NCBI GenBank assembly: GCA_043747745.1
Contig: JAYTOP010000025.1
Span: 61,024 to 125,023, forward strand
Length of the DNA stretch: 64,000 bases
Direction of reading: 5' to 3'
Source: SZAS-103 sp043747745
GTDB lineage: Bacteria; Pseudomonadota; Gammaproteobacteria; Xanthomonadales; Xanthomonadaceae
In this document: positions 20,001 through 28,500 of the stretch, in pieces
How the letters are laid out: each line of letters begins with the position of its first letter
How positions within the stretch are numbered: the first letter of the stretch is position 1
Made by a program: the position numbers and the translations under genes
Notes under the pieces: generated by a model
Database searches by the model: none
Told to the model about the DNA's origin: nothing
The model's input: the letters and a program-made list of their open reading frames with translations, nothing else

Positions 20001-22730
20001 GAGGACCACGCCGGTTATCGGCAAGTGTTGCAGGACCAGATCATGGGACTGATCGCGGCCGGCATCGAGGCCAACGTGATCGACAAGCCCGGCGGGATTT
20101 TCGTGCGTCCTGCACAGCAGATGAGCACCGAAGATCGCATCCTGATCCAGTCCGTCGCGCGCGTGATCCTGAGCGATGCGCTTGGCACGCTCGCCGAGCA
20201 GGTTGTACGCCGCAGCCGGATCGAAGCGATGCCGGAGCGCCGCCTGCCAAGCCAGATCGCATACGAGCCATCGCCGGCGATCGCGCTCGACCCGATGAAC
20301 GTGAAGCACGACAACGGACTCGGCGGATTCTCGGAGGACGGTCGCGAATACGTCATCACCGTCGAAGCAGGGCAAGCCACGCCAGCGCCATGGTGCAACG
20401 TACTGGCCAATCCGCAGTTCGGATGTGTGGTCAGTGAGGGCGGCGTCGGCTATACATGGGGCGAGAACGCGCATGAGTTTCGACTCACGCCTTGGCACAA
20501 CGACCCGATCTCCGATGCGTGCGGCGAAGCGTATTACCTGCGCGACGAGGACAGCGGGCGCGTGTGGTCGCCGACGCCGCTGCCATGCCGCGGCGTAGGC
20601 GCGTATCGCATCCGCCATGGCTTCGGCTACAGCGTGTACGAACACATCGAGGATGGCATCGCGAGCGCGTTGTGGGTGTATGTCGCGATCGACGCACCGA
20701 TCAAGTACGCGGTGCTGAAATTGCGCAACCTGTCCAACCGCGTGCGCCGCATCAGCATCATCGGCTATGTCGAGTGGGTGCTTGGCGACCTGCGCGGGAA
20801 ATCGCTGATGCATGTCGTGACCGAGCACGATGCCGAAACCGGCGCGTTGTTCGCGCGCAATCCGTACAACACCGAGTTCGGCGGGCGCGTGGGTTTCTTC
20901 GACGTGGACGAGCCCGTGCGCAGCGTCACCGGCGATCGCAATGAGTTCATCGGCCGCAACGGCAGTTTGCGCAAGCCAGCTGCGCTCGGACGCGTGAAAC
21001 TGTCCGGACGCGTCGGCGCCGGCCTTGATCCTTGCGCCGCGATCGGGATCACCGTTTCGCTGATCGATGAAGTCGAACATCCCGTCGTGTTCCGACTTGG
21101 TGCAGGGCGCGATGAAGGTGAGGCGCGGGCGTTGGTGAAGAGGCCGCGCGATGCCGACGCCGCGCAGCATGCGCTGGACGCGGTACACGCGCATTGGCGT
21201 GAGGTTCTCGGCAGCGTGCAGGTGCGCACGCCGGATGCCGCAGTCGATGCGCTCGCCAACGGCTGGCTGCTGTATCAGGTGATCGCGTGCCGGTTCTGGG
21301 GCCGCAGCGGCTTCTATCAATCCGGCGGCGCGTTCGGTTTCCGCGACCAGTTGCAGGACGCGCTCGCGATGGTGCACGCCGCACCGGACCGCGTGCGCGA
21401 GCACATCCTGTTGTGCGCCGCGCACCAGTTTCCCGAAGGCGACGTGCAGCACTGGTGGCATCCGCCGCAGGATCGCGGTGTACGCACGCGCTGCTCCGAC
21501 GACTATCTGTGGTTGCCCCTCGCGACATGCCGTTATGTGGAAGTCACCGGCGACCGTGGCATCCTCGATGCGACCGCTTCCCACGTCGATGGCCGTGCCG
21601 TCGCTGCGGACGAAGAGTCGTACTACGACTTGCCGGTGCGTTCGCCGCAGCGCGAAAGCCTGTATCGCCATTGCGTGCGTGCGATCCAGCGCGGACTGTT
21701 GTTGCGTGGCGAACATGGATTGCCGTTGATCGGTACCGGCGACTGGAACGACGGCATGAATCGCGTCGGTGCGGGCGGGAAGGGCGAGAGCGTGTGGCTC
21801 GCGTTCTTCCTGTACGACGTGCTGATGCGTTTCAGCGCGGTTGCGCGCCTGTACGACGACGCCGGTTTCGCGGAACAATGCCTCAACGACGCCGACACAT
21901 TGCGCGTCACGATCGAGGCGCGCGCATGGGACGGCGCCTGGTATCGGCGCGCGTGGTTCGACGATGGCACGCCGCTGGGTGCGAATGGCAATGCCGAATG
22001 CGCGATCGATTCCATCGCGCAGAGTTGGTCGGTGCTGTCAGGCGCCGGCGATCCGGAGCGCGCGCGGCAGGCGATGCGTTCGCTCGACACGCACCTGGTG
22101 CGTCGCGACGCGAAGATCGTGCAACTGCTCGATCCGCCATTCGACCGCAGTGCGGCGCATGCAACCGACTATCACGATCCGGGTTATATCGCCGCGTACG
22201 TTCCGGGCGTACGCGAGAACGGCGGCCAGTACACGCACGCTGCGGTGTGGGCGACGATGGCATTCGCCGAACTCGGCGAATCCGAAAAGGCATGGGAACT
22301 GCTGCGGATGATCAATCCGATCCATCACAGCGATTCACCCGCAGCGATCGCTACCTACAAGGTCGAACCCTATGTCGTCGCTGCCGATGTGTATGCGGTC
22401 GCACCGCATACCGGCCGTGGCGGCTGGACCTGGTATACCGGCTCGGCGGGCTGGATGTATCGGCTGATCGTCGAATCGCTGCTTGGCCTGCATCGCAAGG
22501 GCGATACCCTGCGCATCGCGCCGTGCATTCCAGCGGATTGGCCGTCGTATGCGATGGATTATCGCTATGGCAAGGCGACCTATCGGATCAATGTCACCCA
22601 GGCTGCTTCCTCGCACGCCGATGGCAGTGTATTACTCGACGGTATCGCTCAATCCGAACGCACGATCAAGCTGGTTGATGATGCACGCGAGCACGTGGTC
22701 GATGTGCGGATGATGGCTTCAACGCACTGA
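14052..22730 (+). CDS. ndvB: Cyclic beta-1,2-glucan synthase (GT84-GH94)
   Basis: This giant membrane enzyme of 2892 aa makes periplasmic cyclic beta-1,2-glucans from UDP-glucose. Membrane segments begin at about residue 422 (VPLWTFFGPIGLLTAVVGAV). The cytoplasmic glycosyltransferase part has YVITLDTDTQLP (about 637) and RHRWIRGDWQLLPWL (about 790), followed by further membrane segments at about 830-880 and 960-1003. Next is a glycoamylase-like domain (about 1016-1550), then two GH94-type beta-sandwich regions (about 1600-1900 and 2110-2380). The C-terminal GH94 phosphorylase domain contains RCSDDYLWLPLA (about 2479) and IGTGDWNDGMNRVG. The start at 14052 (or the adjacent ATG at 14055) is preferred over an in-frame TTG at 13992. 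No frameshift is seen across 8.7 kb. Large open frames on the opposite strand are codon-bias shadows. Confidence 0.95.
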   Translation: MMAGREAILESWLRLRSVLSGNRPARDGAANELPLRSELFSADQMERHGRALARSHKLSTGRAQDLLLTRLSSNEQVLVQACDLLTEAVSASRRLTPAGEWLLDNYYLIEEQIRTAKRHLPKNYSRELPRLADGPSAGFPRVYDIALEAISHGDGRVDTETFSRFVASYQSVSPLALGELWAIPIMLRLALIENLRRVGAGVMVDRIDRNAADEWADRLTEVAESDPKNLVLVIADMARSEPPQASSFVAELARRLQGQSSALALPLTWIEQWLGESGQTIEQLVQAENQQQAADQVSISNSIGSLRYLSAMDWREFVETMSVVEHALRDDPTGAYPQMDFATRDRYRHVVERLARRCARTEAQVAQDAISLARRGMAEHGGGAIAAHVGHYLIGNGLPQLERDIGFRAPLRLRPRRRAGRVPLWTFFGPIGLLTAVVGAVLLLQMRAGGWHGWMLWLFALPCVLAGSDLATALVNWAATLLVTPHPLPRMDYSEGLPSEMRTLVVVPTMLGSASGIENLIEALEVRFLANRGPHIHFALLTDFLDAVQQDMPKDASLLQLAQQRIAHLNTKYADASGEDRFFLLHRPRMWNEREKTWMGRERKRGKLADLNALLRQGDASAFVLVEGVTSVLGNVRYVITLDTDTQLPRDTALEFVGTLAHPLNRARWDEHSGRIVAGYGILQPRVGVSLSGAQRSRYARWFGSEPGIDPYTRAVSDVYQDLFGEGSFIGKGVYDVEAFERALGGRFPDNAVLSHDLLEGCYARSGLMSDAQLYEDYPSRYAADVARRHRWIRGDWQLLPWLRRRVRREDGSRERNPLSGLSQWKVFDNLRRSLAPAALVLLLVVGWSAQDSALYWTLSLLALLLVAPLAALGLDLLRKSDELPLLMHLHCVARAALRHAARVGLHLACLPYEAWFSLDAIVRTLWRMLASHRRLLQWNPSSEVERTQRTDLVASYRAMWSAPTLALAVAAWVAHAHPGTLPVASPILVLWLLAPALTWWISRTLPRRASKLSVGQLDFLGRLARRTWAFFESHVGADDHWLPPDNVQEHPVYVIAHRTSPTNIGLSLLANLAAHDFGYIATTVLLQRSSATLDSLSLLDRHRGHFYNWYDTQTLKPLSPRYVSTVDSGNLAGHLLVLAEGLVMLADAPLLNPRTFDGLADAFGVLCEHADAVPPRLLASFRTALDAARVQQPQDLHALHGALQQLAIAAESLYGALSAVPGDANHWALALYTQCRDAVADLLWCAPWLGVAARAPDGIAAMPSLRALATHAGPIASDAASTIASTPLQIAANRASERIVQLDRLARLACELADMEYDFLYDRTRHLLSIGYNVDERRLDDGYYDLLASEARLCSFVAIAQGELPQESWFALGRQLTSADGEPLLLSWSGSMFEYLMPQLVMPNFDDTLLDATMRVAVARQIDYGRQRDVPWGVSESGYNTLDTQLNYQYRAFGVPGLGLKRGLAQDLVIAPYASALALMVAPEQACANLQRLTAAGYSGVYGLYEAIDFTPTRLPRGQNAAVIRSFMAHHQGMCLLSLAYALLDQPMQRRFNANRHFQATVLLLQERVPRTAVIQPHVVESLGAAVAVDATETRLRVFSNPDNLIPAVQMLSNGRYNLMVTSAGGGYSQLREMAVTRWHEDATCDATGSFCYLRDVDSGTFWSAAHQPTRVPVDGYEAIFSDARAEFRGRKHGIETHTEIVVSPEDDIELRRITINNRSRLRRIIELTSYAEVVLATPASDAAHPAFSKLFVQTELLRSKQAILCNRRPQAEHDRSPWMFHLVAAHGADIQAISYETDRARFIGRGRDLAYPQAFDVDALSDTDGSVLDPVVAIRARIVLEPDQIAVIDYVSGVGDSRDACMALVEKYRDRHLADRVFDLAWTHSQVVRRQLNASQSDAQLYERIAGSILHANPALRAEASVLLKNRRGQSGLWGHAISGDLPIVLLQIADPEHIDLVRQVVQAHAYWRLKGLAVDLVIWNEDHAGYRQVLQDQIMGLIAAGIEANVIDKPGGIFVRPAQQMSTEDRILIQSVARVILSDALGTLAEQVVRRSRIEAMPERRLPSQIAYEPSPAIALDPMNVKHDNGLGGFSEDGREYVITVEAGQATPAPWCNVLANPQFGCVVSEGGVGYTWGENAHEFRLTPWHNDPISDACGEAYYLRDEDSGRVWSPTPLPCRGVGAYRIRHGFGYSVYEHIEDGIASALWVYVAIDAPIKYAVLKLRNLSNRVRRISIIGYVEWVLGDLRGKSLMHVVTEHDAETGALFARNPYNTEFGGRVGFFDVDEPVRSVTGDRNEFIGRNGSLRKPAALGRVKLSGRVGAGLDPCAAIGITVSLIDEVEHPVVFRLGAGRDEGEARALVKRPRDADAAQHALDAVHAHWREVLGSVQVRTPDAAVDALANGWLLYQVIACRFWGRSGFYQSGGAFGFRDQLQDALAMVHAAPDRVREHILLCAAHQFPEGDVQHWWHPPQDRGVRTRCSDDYLWLPLATCRYVEVTGDRGILDATASHVDGRAVAADEESYYDLPVRSPQRESLYRHCVRAIQRGLLLRGEHGLPLIGTGDWNDGMNRVGAGGKGESVWLAFFLYDVLMRFSAVARLYDDAGFAEQCLNDADTLRVTIEARAWDGAWYRRAWFDDGTPLGANGNAECAIDSIAQSWSVLSGAGDPERARQAMRSLDTHLVRRDAKIVQLLDPPFDRSAAHATDYHDPGYIAAYVPGVRENGGQYTHAAVWATMAFAELGESEKAWELLRMINPIHHSDSPAAIATYKVEPYVVAADVYAVAPHTGRGGWTWYTGSAGWMYRLIVESLLGLHRKGDTLRIAPCIPADWPSYAMDYRYGKATYRINVTQAASSHADGSVLLDGIAQSERTIKLVDDAREHVVDVRMMASTH

Positions 22731-22738
22731 ATGCAAAT

Positions 22739-23917
22739 TCATTTAGTCGCACCCCTGACCACGATGGGTGGACTTCGCCGCAGCGCATACACCACCCACG
22801 CGATCGCGGTGAGCCCGGCACCGCCGAGGAACGCCCACTCACCGCGTCCGTAGCGCCACAGTACCGCGGCGATCGCGGCACCGAGCACGCCGCCGACGCC
22901 GGAACTGAATCCGTACAACAGGCTCTGCCCCGCGGCTGCGCGGCGGCCCGGAAAATACTGGGTCATCATCTGCATGCAGCAGGATTGGAACACCGCGAAG
23001 CTGAAGGCGTGGGTGAGTTGCGCTGCGCACAGGATGGCGAATGAGTCGGCGCACAACGCGGTCACTGCCCAGCGCACTGTTCCGATTGCCAAGCAGATTC
23101 CGAGCAACCGCGATGCGCCGACGCGTGCAATGAGTCGTGGCGCGAACCAGAACATCGCAACCTCGGCCAATACGCCGATGGCCCACAGGCTGCCCACTGC
23201 AAGACCGTTGTGATGATGGTCCTGCATGTGCAGGGTGAAGAAGACATAGAACGTTCCGAAGCCAGCCTGGGCGAGCAGCGCGACCAGAAGGAATCGGCGC
23301 ACTCCCGGGCGTTTCCACAGGTGGCCTGCATCGGCGACCTTGGCGACATGTTCCGGTGGGCGATCATTGCGGTGCGGCCATGCCGCGAGCAGCGCCGCGA
23401 CGAGCAAGGGCAGTGAGAGCCATGGAAATGCCAGGTCTCCGACACGGTCCATCAACGCGCCATAGCTTCCCGCGACGACCAGGAATCCGAGCGATCCCCA
23501 GAGGCGGATGCGCCCGTAGTCGTGGCTATCGCGTCCGAGGGCGGTCAGCGTCATCGCCTCGAACTGCGGCAGCAGCGCGTTGTAGAAGAATCCGAATGCT
23601 GCCATCACCGCGAGCAACGCCGGAGCGCTGCGCGTCATCGTGAAACCGGCGTAGCACAACAGCCCGAGCGCACAGCCGTACACGAGCCACATCCCGGGGC
23701 GCTGGCTGCGCGCGGTCAGCGCGGCCCATGCCGGTGGCGCGACGATGCGGCTCGCGTACCAGAGGCTGAGCATGCCTCCGACGACGTAGCCGCCGTGCCC
23801 GAGCGCGCTCACCCAGCGTCCGATGTACGGCGTGAATGCGCCGATTGCGGCGTAGTAGAAGAAGTAGAAGCTGGCGAAGCGCCGACGATAGTTGAAGCTG
23901 GGATCGTGCGGCGTCAT
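22739..23917 (-). CDS. MFS transporter of the PPP/HcaT-like type
   Basis: This inner-membrane secondary transporter has 392 aa and about 12 hydrophobic segments, beginning YRRRFASFYFFYYAAIGAFT. The N-terminal pattern (FYFFYYAAIGAFTPY) and the second-half start with LRRSPP at the C-terminal end are those of the 3-phenylpropionate/nucleoside-like MFS group; the substrate is unknown. It converges on ndvB with only 8 bp between the stops. The next gene in the same direction is DUF2461 upstream, and co-transcription with it is plausible. Possible export of a glucan-related compound is not supported by any specific feature. Confidence 0.85.
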   Translation of the reverse strand: MTPHDPSFNYRRRFASFYFFYYAAIGAFTPYIGRWVSALGHGGYVVGGMLSLWYASRIVAPPAWAALTARSQRPGMWLVYGCALGLLCYAGFTMTRSAPALLAVMAAFGFFYNALLPQFEAMTLTALGRDSHDYGRIRLWGSLGFLVVAGSYGALMDRVGDLAFPWLSLPLLVAALLAAWPHRNDRPPEHVAKVADAGHLWKRPGVRRFLLVALLAQAGFGTFYVFFTLHMQDHHHNGLAVGSLWAIGVLAEVAMFWFAPRLIARVGASRLLGICLAIGTVRWAVTALCADSFAILCAAQLTHAFSFAVFQSCCMQMMTQYFPGRRAAAGQSLLYGFSSGVGGVLGAAIAAVLWRYGRGEWAFLGGAGLTAIAWVVYALRRSPPIVVRGATK

Positions 23918-23950
23918 CGCAGGATCATGCCGACTGGCTCGCAGCGCACA

Positions 23951-24673
23951 TCAGAACTCGAGGTCCAGCGCGGCGCATAGATAGTCGATCAACGGCGCGC
24001 TGCCGCGCAGGCCGTCACCGACCGACTTCAACAAGTGCGGACCGGTGGCTACATCATCGTCGATCGGCGTCGTCGCGACGAAGTTCTTGCGCTTTAGGTC
24101 GTCGATCAGCTCGTGGTCGGCTGGATAGCCACGCGGTGCGCGAGTGAGCATCTCGTCGTCGAGGGTGAATTTCTTGCGGAATGCGGGCTTGTGCACGGCG
24201 GATTTCCAGCTCTCCGGATTCTCCACGATGAAGTCGCGAATGCGGCGCTGGGTAGCGGTTTCCGGATGCCACAGGCCGCCGCCGATGAAGCAGTGTCCGG
24301 GCTGGATGTGCAGATAGAACGAAGGCGCTTCGATCGCGGCACCGGGGCGTTGCAAGGTTGCATCCGTATTGGCGACTTTGATCCGCTCGTGATAGAACCG
24401 TGCGCCGGACCACGCCTTGTACGGCGTCTTGTCGTTCGAGAAGCGCGTGTCGCGATGGATGCGGAACAGCGAGCCGCCGACCGGTTTCGGGTCGGCGCGG
24501 TAGTGCGTGCTGATCTTTTCGAGCGGTTCCTGCAAATCGGCGATCAGGCGCAGGAACGGCTGCTTGAGGTGCTCCTCGTAGTCGGCCTTGTGATCGGCGA
24601 ACCACGCGCGCGAATTGTTCTTCGCGAGAGCGCGCTGGAACCTGAATGTCTTGCTGGTGAAATAGGTCGGCAT
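23951..24673 (-). CDS. DUF2461 / TIGR02453 family protein
   Basis: This is a conserved family of unknown function. The 240-aa product starts MPTYFTSKTFRFQRALAKNN, runs through SRAWFADHKADYEEHLKQPF and shows the family signature SLFRIHRDTRFSNDKTPYK, followed by FYLHIQPGHCFIGGGLWHPE. Length and motif order match the family completely. The start is chosen at the ATG at 24673, where family similarity begins; the frame is open further upstream inside sbcB but there is only shadow sequence. It has no signal peptide. Confidence 0.9.
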   Translation of the reverse strand: MPTYFTSKTFRFQRALAKNNSRAWFADHKADYEEHLKQPFLRLIADLQEPLEKISTHYRADPKPVGGSLFRIHRDTRFSNDKTPYKAWSGARFYHERIKVANTDATLQRPGAAIEAPSFYLHIQPGHCFIGGGLWHPETATQRRIRDFIVENPESWKSAVHKPAFRKKFTLDDEMLTRAPRGYPADHELIDDLKRKNFVATTPIDDDVATGPHLLKSVGDGLRGSAPLIDYLCAALDLEF

Positions 24674-24719
24674 GGCCTGTGTCTCGATGGGAATTCCGTG
24701 CGTGCTGTTGATGCGGCCC

Positions 24720-26213
24720 TTACGACAGACTCGCCGAGATCGTGCCGCTCCAGTCCTGCAACGCATCGAGCAGTGCCTGTGCGCGACCGTCGTTGGCGCG
24801 CGCATGCCGCAATTCGGCAATGCTGTTTGCATGGGTCTCGAACGAATACTCGGAAAGACCGACGTCGCTGTCCAGGCGTTCATGGCGATAGGCGTCCCAG
24901 CGCGCCTGCTGTCCGGTGTCCAGCGACTCCGGCCAATTACGGGCCTGATAGCGGAACACGAGTTCGATGAGGCGTGGGTCGGTGAACTGGGCAGCGAATG
25001 CGGGCAGCGCTGCAGGTGATGCAGAACGCACGCGCTGGAACAGTTTGCGGTCGTGGTCGGGGAGGAAGCCGTCGTACAACCCCGCGTCCGGATCGACGAT
25101 GCGTACATCGCGTGATCGCGCGTACACCTGCCGCACTTTCGTGGCGAGGCCATCGGCTGCGCGCAGCGTTTCGACGCGCCGCAGTGCGAGATCCGGATCG
25201 ATGCGCAGTCGCAACAAGTCGTCGGCACGCAAATGCTCGAACGCGACGAGGGCAGGGCAACGATTGAGATGGATTTCCTTGAGCGGAATCCGTGATTCGC
25301 CTTCAGGCAGGTCGGCGGTCGGCGTGTACAAACGGTCCGCTATATCGTCCGGATCGAGCGCGAGCAGCGCTTCCGGGTCGGCATCGAGGTCGAACACGAT
25401 CACCCGGTTGTCGATCTGCGGATGCCGGCAGATCGGTGCGACGAGGGCAGCACTGCCGCGCGCCGCAGAATATTTACCGGAGACATGCAGGACGGGCGTC
25501 ATCTGCGCGACATCGAGCAACGCTGCCGCACGCCGCTTGTCGCGCATGGCGAGGTAATAGTCGAACAGACGCGGCTGCGCCTGCTTGAGTTTCTTCGCAA
25601 GCCCGACCAGCGCCTGTACGTCGGACAGCGCATCGTGCGCATGGTCGTGGCCGATGCCGTTCGCGGCGCTCAGGTCCGTGAGCTTGAAGCTCGGCACGCC
25701 AGCCGCTCCCGCGCTTCCTGCGCCCGTTGCTTTGGCGCGCCCATGTGCGGCATCTTCCCGCAAAGGCCACACCATGCCGTCCGGTCGCAGCGCATGGGCA
25801 AGCCGCATCATGTCGAGCAGATCCCAGCGTGAATTTCCGCCGCGCCATTCGCGTTCGTAGGGGTCGTGGAAATTGCGGTACAGCGTGTAGCGGATGAATT
25901 CGTCGTCGAAGCGCAGCGAGTTGTATCCGGTCACGCAGGTTTGTGGAACCGCGAACTCGTCGAGCACATGGCCAATCAGATCGGCTTCGCTGATGCCCTC
26001 GCGCAGCGCGTGTTGCGGCGTGATGCCGGTAATCAACGTGGCTTCGGGCGATGGCAGCAGGTCATCGGCTGGCTTGCAGTAGAGCACCAGTGGTTCGCCG
26101 ACGGGATTCAGATCGGCGTCGGTGCGCAGGCCGGCGAATTGCGCGATGCGTGTGCGGCGTGGATCGCTGCCGAAGGTTTCCAGGTCGTACCAGTAGAATG
26201 TTGCAGTCATCAT
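24720..26213 (-). CDS. sbcB: Exodeoxyribonuclease I
   Basis: This is a 3'-to-5' exonuclease on single-stranded DNA, used in mismatch repair and recombination. The 497-aa protein begins MMTATFYWYDLETFGSDPRR, with the first DEDD motif in DLETFG. Exo II is in TGYNSLRFDDEFIRYTLYRN, and Exo III is in GHDHAHDALSDVQALVG with the conserved His and Asp. The SH3-like and helical C-terminal domains follow, including FRYQARNWPESL. The start is taken at 26213, the first of two adjacent ATG codons, four codons inside the longest frame. It sits immediately downstream of kmo on the same strand with 49 bp between. Confidence 0.94.
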   Translation of the reverse strand: MMTATFYWYDLETFGSDPRRTRIAQFAGLRTDADLNPVGEPLVLYCKPADDLLPSPEATLITGITPQHALREGISEADLIGHVLDEFAVPQTCVTGYNSLRFDDEFIRYTLYRNFHDPYEREWRGGNSRWDLLDMMRLAHALRPDGMVWPLREDAAHGRAKATGAGSAGAAGVPSFKLTDLSAANGIGHDHAHDALSDVQALVGLAKKLKQAQPRLFDYYLAMRDKRRAAALLDVAQMTPVLHVSGKYSAARGSAALVAPICRHPQIDNRVIVFDLDADPEALLALDPDDIADRLYTPTADLPEGESRIPLKEIHLNRCPALVAFEHLRADDLLRLRIDPDLALRRVETLRAADGLATKVRQVYARSRDVRIVDPDAGLYDGFLPDHDRKLFQRVRSASPAALPAFAAQFTDPRLIELVFRYQARNWPESLDTGQQARWDAYRHERLDSDVGLSEYSFETHANSIAELRHARANDGRAQALLDALQDWSGTISASLS

Positions 26214-26262
26214 GCTTGCTCGCACGTGCGGTGTGAATCAGAACCAGGGAAAGACGCAGGCA

Positions 26263-27645
26263 TCAGGATTGGCTGCGGTCGTTCGGCAAGGCGGTCAGCT
26301 TCTGCGCAATCGCCAGATCCAGCGCCGCCAGGTCCACGTCTTCGATGCGCGCGATGCCGCGTGTCGCTTCTACCAGGAGTTCGCGCTGGATCTGCCCACG
26401 TGCGAAGGCCATCGCATACGGAACACGCATGAACGTCACCATCGTGTAGCGCGGCACGAACACGTCCGGATGACGCGCCGCGAGCACGAGCTCGAGTTGG
26501 CGCTGCAACAGGTAGTCGGCATCGTCCACGCGGTCGCGCATTTCCAGGTAGTTCTCCAGCGCCATCTGCTGGATTGCGCGCGCGTTCGGCAGACGCTCGG
26601 TCTCGAACGCGGCGAATGCGGAAGCGAAATCGTCTGAGCTGTCGAGATGCCGCGCCAGAGCGACGCAATCCTCGAACGCGCAGTTCATGCCCTGGCCGTG
26701 GAACGGCACCATCGCGTGCGCTGCATCGCCGAGCAGCACGGCGCAGCCGTCCAGCGTCCAGCGATCCAGATGCAGCGTGCTCAGCATGCCGATCGGATTG
26801 TGCGACCAGTCGTTATCGAAGTCCGGAATCAGCGGCAGCGCATCGGCGAAATCGCGTGCGTAGAACCCATGTGCGGCGCGTGCATCGGGCAGTGCGTCGA
26901 AGCCCGGCGTACCGTCGCCCGATTGCAGCGGCAGGAACAGCGTCACTGTGAACGTGCGTTCGGTGTTCGGCAGCGCGATACACATGTAGCGCCCGCGCGG
27001 CCAGATGTGCAGCGCATTCGGTTCGATCCGGAAACCGCCGTCGGGCGCGGGTGGGATCTCCAATTCCTTGTAGCCGTGGCCGAGCGGCTCGAAGCGTTCG
27101 CCGAGCGGTGCGGTCGCATGGATCGCGCCACGCAATGCAGAGCCCGCACCATCTGCGCCTATCGCCACATCGAAGCTGTGTTCATGCTTGCTGCCGTCGC
27201 GATCGTTCGCCAGCCGCATCGTCTTTGCAGCGAAATCCACGCCCTCCAGCCGCATGTCGAAACGGATGCGCGCGCCAGCCGCTTCGGCGGCATCCAGCAG
27301 CAACAGGTTCAGTCGGCCGCGATGCACCGACCAGATCACTTCACTGTCGTCCTTGCCGTAGCGTTGCAGGTCGGTGCGCCCGTCGAGGAAATGCACCATG
27401 CGGCCGCGCATCATCACTGCCTGTTCGAGCACGTCCTCATCGAGATCCGCTTGGCGAAGCGCATGCAGTCCGCGTTCGGCGAGCGCGAGGTTGATCGAGC
27501 GCCCGCCTTCGTAGCCGATCTCGCGTGGGTCGGAACGCTTCTCGAACACATCCACATGCCAGCCGCGCCGCGCCAGCAGCACTGCGAGCAACGCGCCCGC
27601 AAGGCCAGCGCCTGCGATGGTGATTTTCTGCGTACCCGGAATCAT
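26263..27645 (-). CDS. kmo: Kynurenine 3-monooxygenase
   Basis: This FAD and NADPH-dependent enzyme hydroxylates L-kynurenine to 3-hydroxykynurenine. It has 460 aa. The Rossmann motif is in KITIAGAGLAGALLAVLLAR (about residues 7-26), followed by GYEGGRSINLALAERGLHAL. The second FAD motif VLLGDAAHAMVPFHGQGMNC holds GD and the flavin-contact region, and the C-terminal helix region contains ENYLEMRDRVDD. Its ATG overlaps the stop of the GH25 lysozyme gene as ATGA, so the two are co-translated. It supplies the substrate of kynU upstream. Confidence 0.95.
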   Translation of the reverse strand: MIPGTQKITIAGAGLAGALLAVLLARRGWHVDVFEKRSDPREIGYEGGRSINLALAERGLHALRQADLDEDVLEQAVMMRGRMVHFLDGRTDLQRYGKDDSEVIWSVHRGRLNLLLLDAAEAAGARIRFDMRLEGVDFAAKTMRLANDRDGSKHEHSFDVAIGADGAGSALRGAIHATAPLGERFEPLGHGYKELEIPPAPDGGFRIEPNALHIWPRGRYMCIALPNTERTFTVTLFLPLQSGDGTPGFDALPDARAAHGFYARDFADALPLIPDFDNDWSHNPIGMLSTLHLDRWTLDGCAVLLGDAAHAMVPFHGQGMNCAFEDCVALARHLDSSDDFASAFAAFETERLPNARAIQQMALENYLEMRDRVDDADYLLQRQLELVLAARHPDVFVPRYTMVTFMRVPYAMAFARGQIQRELLVEATRGIARIEDVDLAALDLAIAQKLTALPNDRSQS

Positions 27646-28412
27646 CGATTTGTTTCCCTGGACTTGTTGCCTGGCGGAATCCGTTGATGTGGATCAACGA
27701 ACGCACGGAACTCCAATTGCGATCCCTTGAAGACGTTCAAATCCACGAGCTCGAAAACGCCATCGAGGCGGCCACGATTGGCATATTGCCAGAATTGCCA
27801 TTGTGCGAACCCTGCGATTCTTGGTCGGCCGAAGATGCTCCGCACCCAGAGTGGATTGTCAGCAAAATGTCCTTGCACATATGGGTAGAAGTCGGAAGTC
27901 ACATACAGCACGACGCGGCGATTCCATGCAGCTTCCACGGCATCGAGGAACACGCGCAAGTCGGCCTGGAACTCCACTGGCGTCGGTCTCCGGGCGCAGT
28001 TTCCAGCGAGCTCGAGGTCGACAGTCGGAGGCAGCGCAGGGAATGGCGACGGTGGCGCGGATGCCAGGAAATTTTCGGCTTGCAGCAGCGGCGGTGCGCA
28101 CAGCGAATAGTAGTGATACGCGCCGGGCATGACGCCAGCCTTGCGCGAACCTGCCCAGTTGTCCGAAAAACGATCGTCGCGAAAGGACGCGCCTTCGGAC
28201 GCCTTGATGTAAGCGAACTGGACGCCGTCCCCCGCCAGGAGGTTCCAGTCGATCGCGCCTTGGTGGTGCGAAATATCGACGCCACGGATCGGGAATTCGG
28301 AGTCGCTGGGATAGTTGAAGCGGATGAATCCGTGATCCAGCGACACATAGAGCAGGATTGCGAGCAGCCCCGCGCCAATCAGGAGTGACAGGGCTGCATA
28401 ACGTTTCCGCAT
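27642..28412 (-). CDS. GH25 family lysozyme, membrane-anchored
   Basis: It is predicted to cleave peptidoglycan glycan strands. The 256-aa protein has an N-terminal membrane segment or uncleaved signal (YAALSLLIGAGLLAILLYVS, about residues 5-24) and then a complete GH25 domain with the family motif RGVDISHHQGAIDWN, VQFAYIKASEG, AYHYYS, the acidic strand TVDLELAG and a C-terminal VDLNVFKGS. The conserved aspartate and glutamate positions (DIS, DLEL) are present. It sits between kynU and kmo in the kynurenine operon, overlapping kmo by 4 bp. The family is certain; its link to tryptophan catabolism is not explained by the sequence. Confidence 0.92.
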   Translation of the reverse strand: MRKRYAALSLLIGAGLLAILLYVSLDHGFIRFNYPSDSEFPIRGVDISHHQGAIDWNLLAGDGVQFAYIKASEGASFRDDRFSDNWAGSRKAGVMPGAYHYYSLCAPPLLQAENFLASAPPSPFPALPPTVDLELAGNCARRPTPVEFQADLRVFLDAVEAAWNRRVVLYVTSDFYPYVQGHFADNPLWVRSIFGRPRIAGFAQWQFWQYANRGRLDGVFELVDLNVFKGSQLEFRAFVDPHQRIPPGNKSRETNR

Positions 28413-28500
28413 GGCTGCTTCGCATCGGACATCGGATCAATGGCGCTGGATGCCGGCCTGCGCTGGCATGACGGAATGGAAATCGTGCGGTGAAAAGGAC

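Noticed and set aside
17337..21878. Very long open frames on the minus strand inside ndvB (842 and 668 codons)
   Set aside because: They are shadows of a GC-rich gene: no family motifs, no ribosome binding sites, and the plus-strand frame is unmistakable.
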